A stretch of DNA of 41,278 nucleotides from Globomyces pollinis-pini (Eukaryota > Chytridiomycota > Chytridiomycetes > Rhizophydiales > Globomycetaceae), in NCBI GenBank assembly GCA_025399215.1, contig MU621243.1, positions 1 through 41,278 of the forward strand, given 5' to 3'. A model generated the notes under the pieces. It was not told where the DNA came from, did not search any database, and was given only the letters and a program-made list of their open reading frames with translations. Each line of letters begins with the position of its first letter. Positions within the stretch are counted from its first letter, which is position 1. Made by a program: the position numbers and the translations under genes. This document shows, piece after piece, positions 40,585 to 41,278 of the stretch.

Positions 40585-41278
40585 TAACTTCTGAACTTCA
40601 AACCCTTCCGATTATGGCCGACCCATTCCAATCACGACTCTGAGTCATCCGAGTCAGGTTGAACATAATCAAGGTTGTCATTAGCCAAAATAAATGGAAT
40701 CACTGATTCATTATTTTATTTTTGTTTGTAAAAGTGAGCTTTGTTGTAGAAATATGGCACACGATATGAATTCAATGAAACTTTTTCACGCGCTGAACAC
40801 CCAAACAATGACATGACATGAAATGATTGGAGTAGTTTGAAACCGGGAATATTTCAAAAAGGCTACTAACGCTTATTCAATACGAAGATGCTGGATGTAG
40901 AACACGAAGTTGAGGAACATATTCGAGGGAAGCTAACAAAGCTGCTCTACAAGAATGAAATAGTCTATTCAATAATCAAATACACGATAGAATCGACCGT
41001 CCTGGTTGAATCCTTGTAACTAATATGACTGAATCATGAAATTTACATGAATCGACAGGGGTGAATGAAATATATGCTTCCTAGGTTAATTATATATGAT
41101 GCAGGATATGATTGGAATGTTTTGATTTGAAAAGTGGTCATGTTAATGTGACAACCTATACATTGATAGACGATATACAATAGGCTATCACATTAACATA
41201 ACGATTACATCAACATCTGTCATTTTATACAACCTTATCCAGTTCCATTGAATCCAGTATATATCAAACTCCTCCAAA
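40585..41278. other. Window end, no confident gene
   Basis: The only plus-strand candidate is a 43-codon frame from ATG 40888 to TAA 41017-41019 (MLDVEHEVEEHIRGKL...), with no recognisable domain; it may be chance or a first exon. The rest is AT-rich with the inverted repeat listed separately. Confidence 0.4.
41141..41198. repeat. Inverted repeat, 18-nt arms
   Basis: tgttaatgtgacaaccta (41141-41158) pairs with taggctatcacattaaca (41181-41198), with 16 of 18 complementary positions and a 22-nt loop. It could be a transcript hairpin, a small MITE-like remnant or a binding site. No target-site duplication was identified. Confidence 0.55.

Noticed and set aside
1..41278. CRISPR arrays, tRNA and rRNA genes
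   Set aside because: I saw no regularly spaced repeats of CRISPR type, no tRNA A/B-box with a matching acceptor stem and no rRNA-like stretch by eye. A tRNAscan or Infernal run would be decisive.

Overview
The window is AT-rich, gene-dense nuclear DNA of a eukaryote. TAA, TAG and TGA all end genes, so no stop codon is reassigned. The genes carry spliceosomal introns that are mostly 24-32 nt long: I resolved 68 introns in 12 genes by requiring GT...AG ends, an open frame and agreement with known protein families, and 56 of them fall in that range. Every spliced model comes out at an exact multiple of three. The F-box/ankyrin family with units of the type LLLxDxRxDPS, the HMT1-type transporter, Mam33 and TTC27 suggest a zoosporic, chytrid-like fungus. 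That is inference; I cannot name a genus.

Layout. 1-3154: gene graveyard with two copies of a decayed F-box fragment and a broken F-box/ankyrin gene. 3155-3722: small pogo/CENP-B-like HTH protein. 4090-8222: divergent pair MAM33 (-) and an HMT1-like ABC half-transporter (+), 45 bp apart. 8272-11270: intact F-box/ankyrin gene and an FAD monooxygenase (-). 11720-15843: ABCC transporter 1. 15884-18850 (-): aspartyl aminopeptidase, secreted lipocalin and a 59-aa secreted repeat peptide. 19155-20251 (-): poorly understood or decayed genes. 20314-24124 (+): secreted M28 peptidase and a membrane MORN/alpha-beta-hydrolase protein. 24579-30207 (+): ABCC transporter 2 and a second, GPI-tailed M28 peptidase. 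30226-34281: TTC27 (-) and a Trx-Grx-Grx monothiol glutaredoxin (+), divergent. 34984-39805 (+): ABCC transporter 3 and a thioredoxin with a C-terminal SAP-like domain. 39988-40584 (-): small P-loop NTPase. The last 700 bases hold no convincing gene.

Themes. Four ABC transporters, the glutaredoxin and the thioredoxin point to detoxification, metal handling and redox, but there is no operon-like logic. The genes alternate strands in a compact genome, and convergent neighbours are separated by only 18-49 bp. Two gene families, ABCC and M28, have expanded locally.

The most unusual signal is in the introns. Three longer introns (139, 58 and 53 nt) divide exactly into 5, 2 and 2 back-to-back units of 26-31 nt. 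Each unit begins with GT and ends with AG, with no exon between units. They look like concatenated minimal introns with AG|GT ratchet points, and all three sit inside a Gly codon split G|GT.
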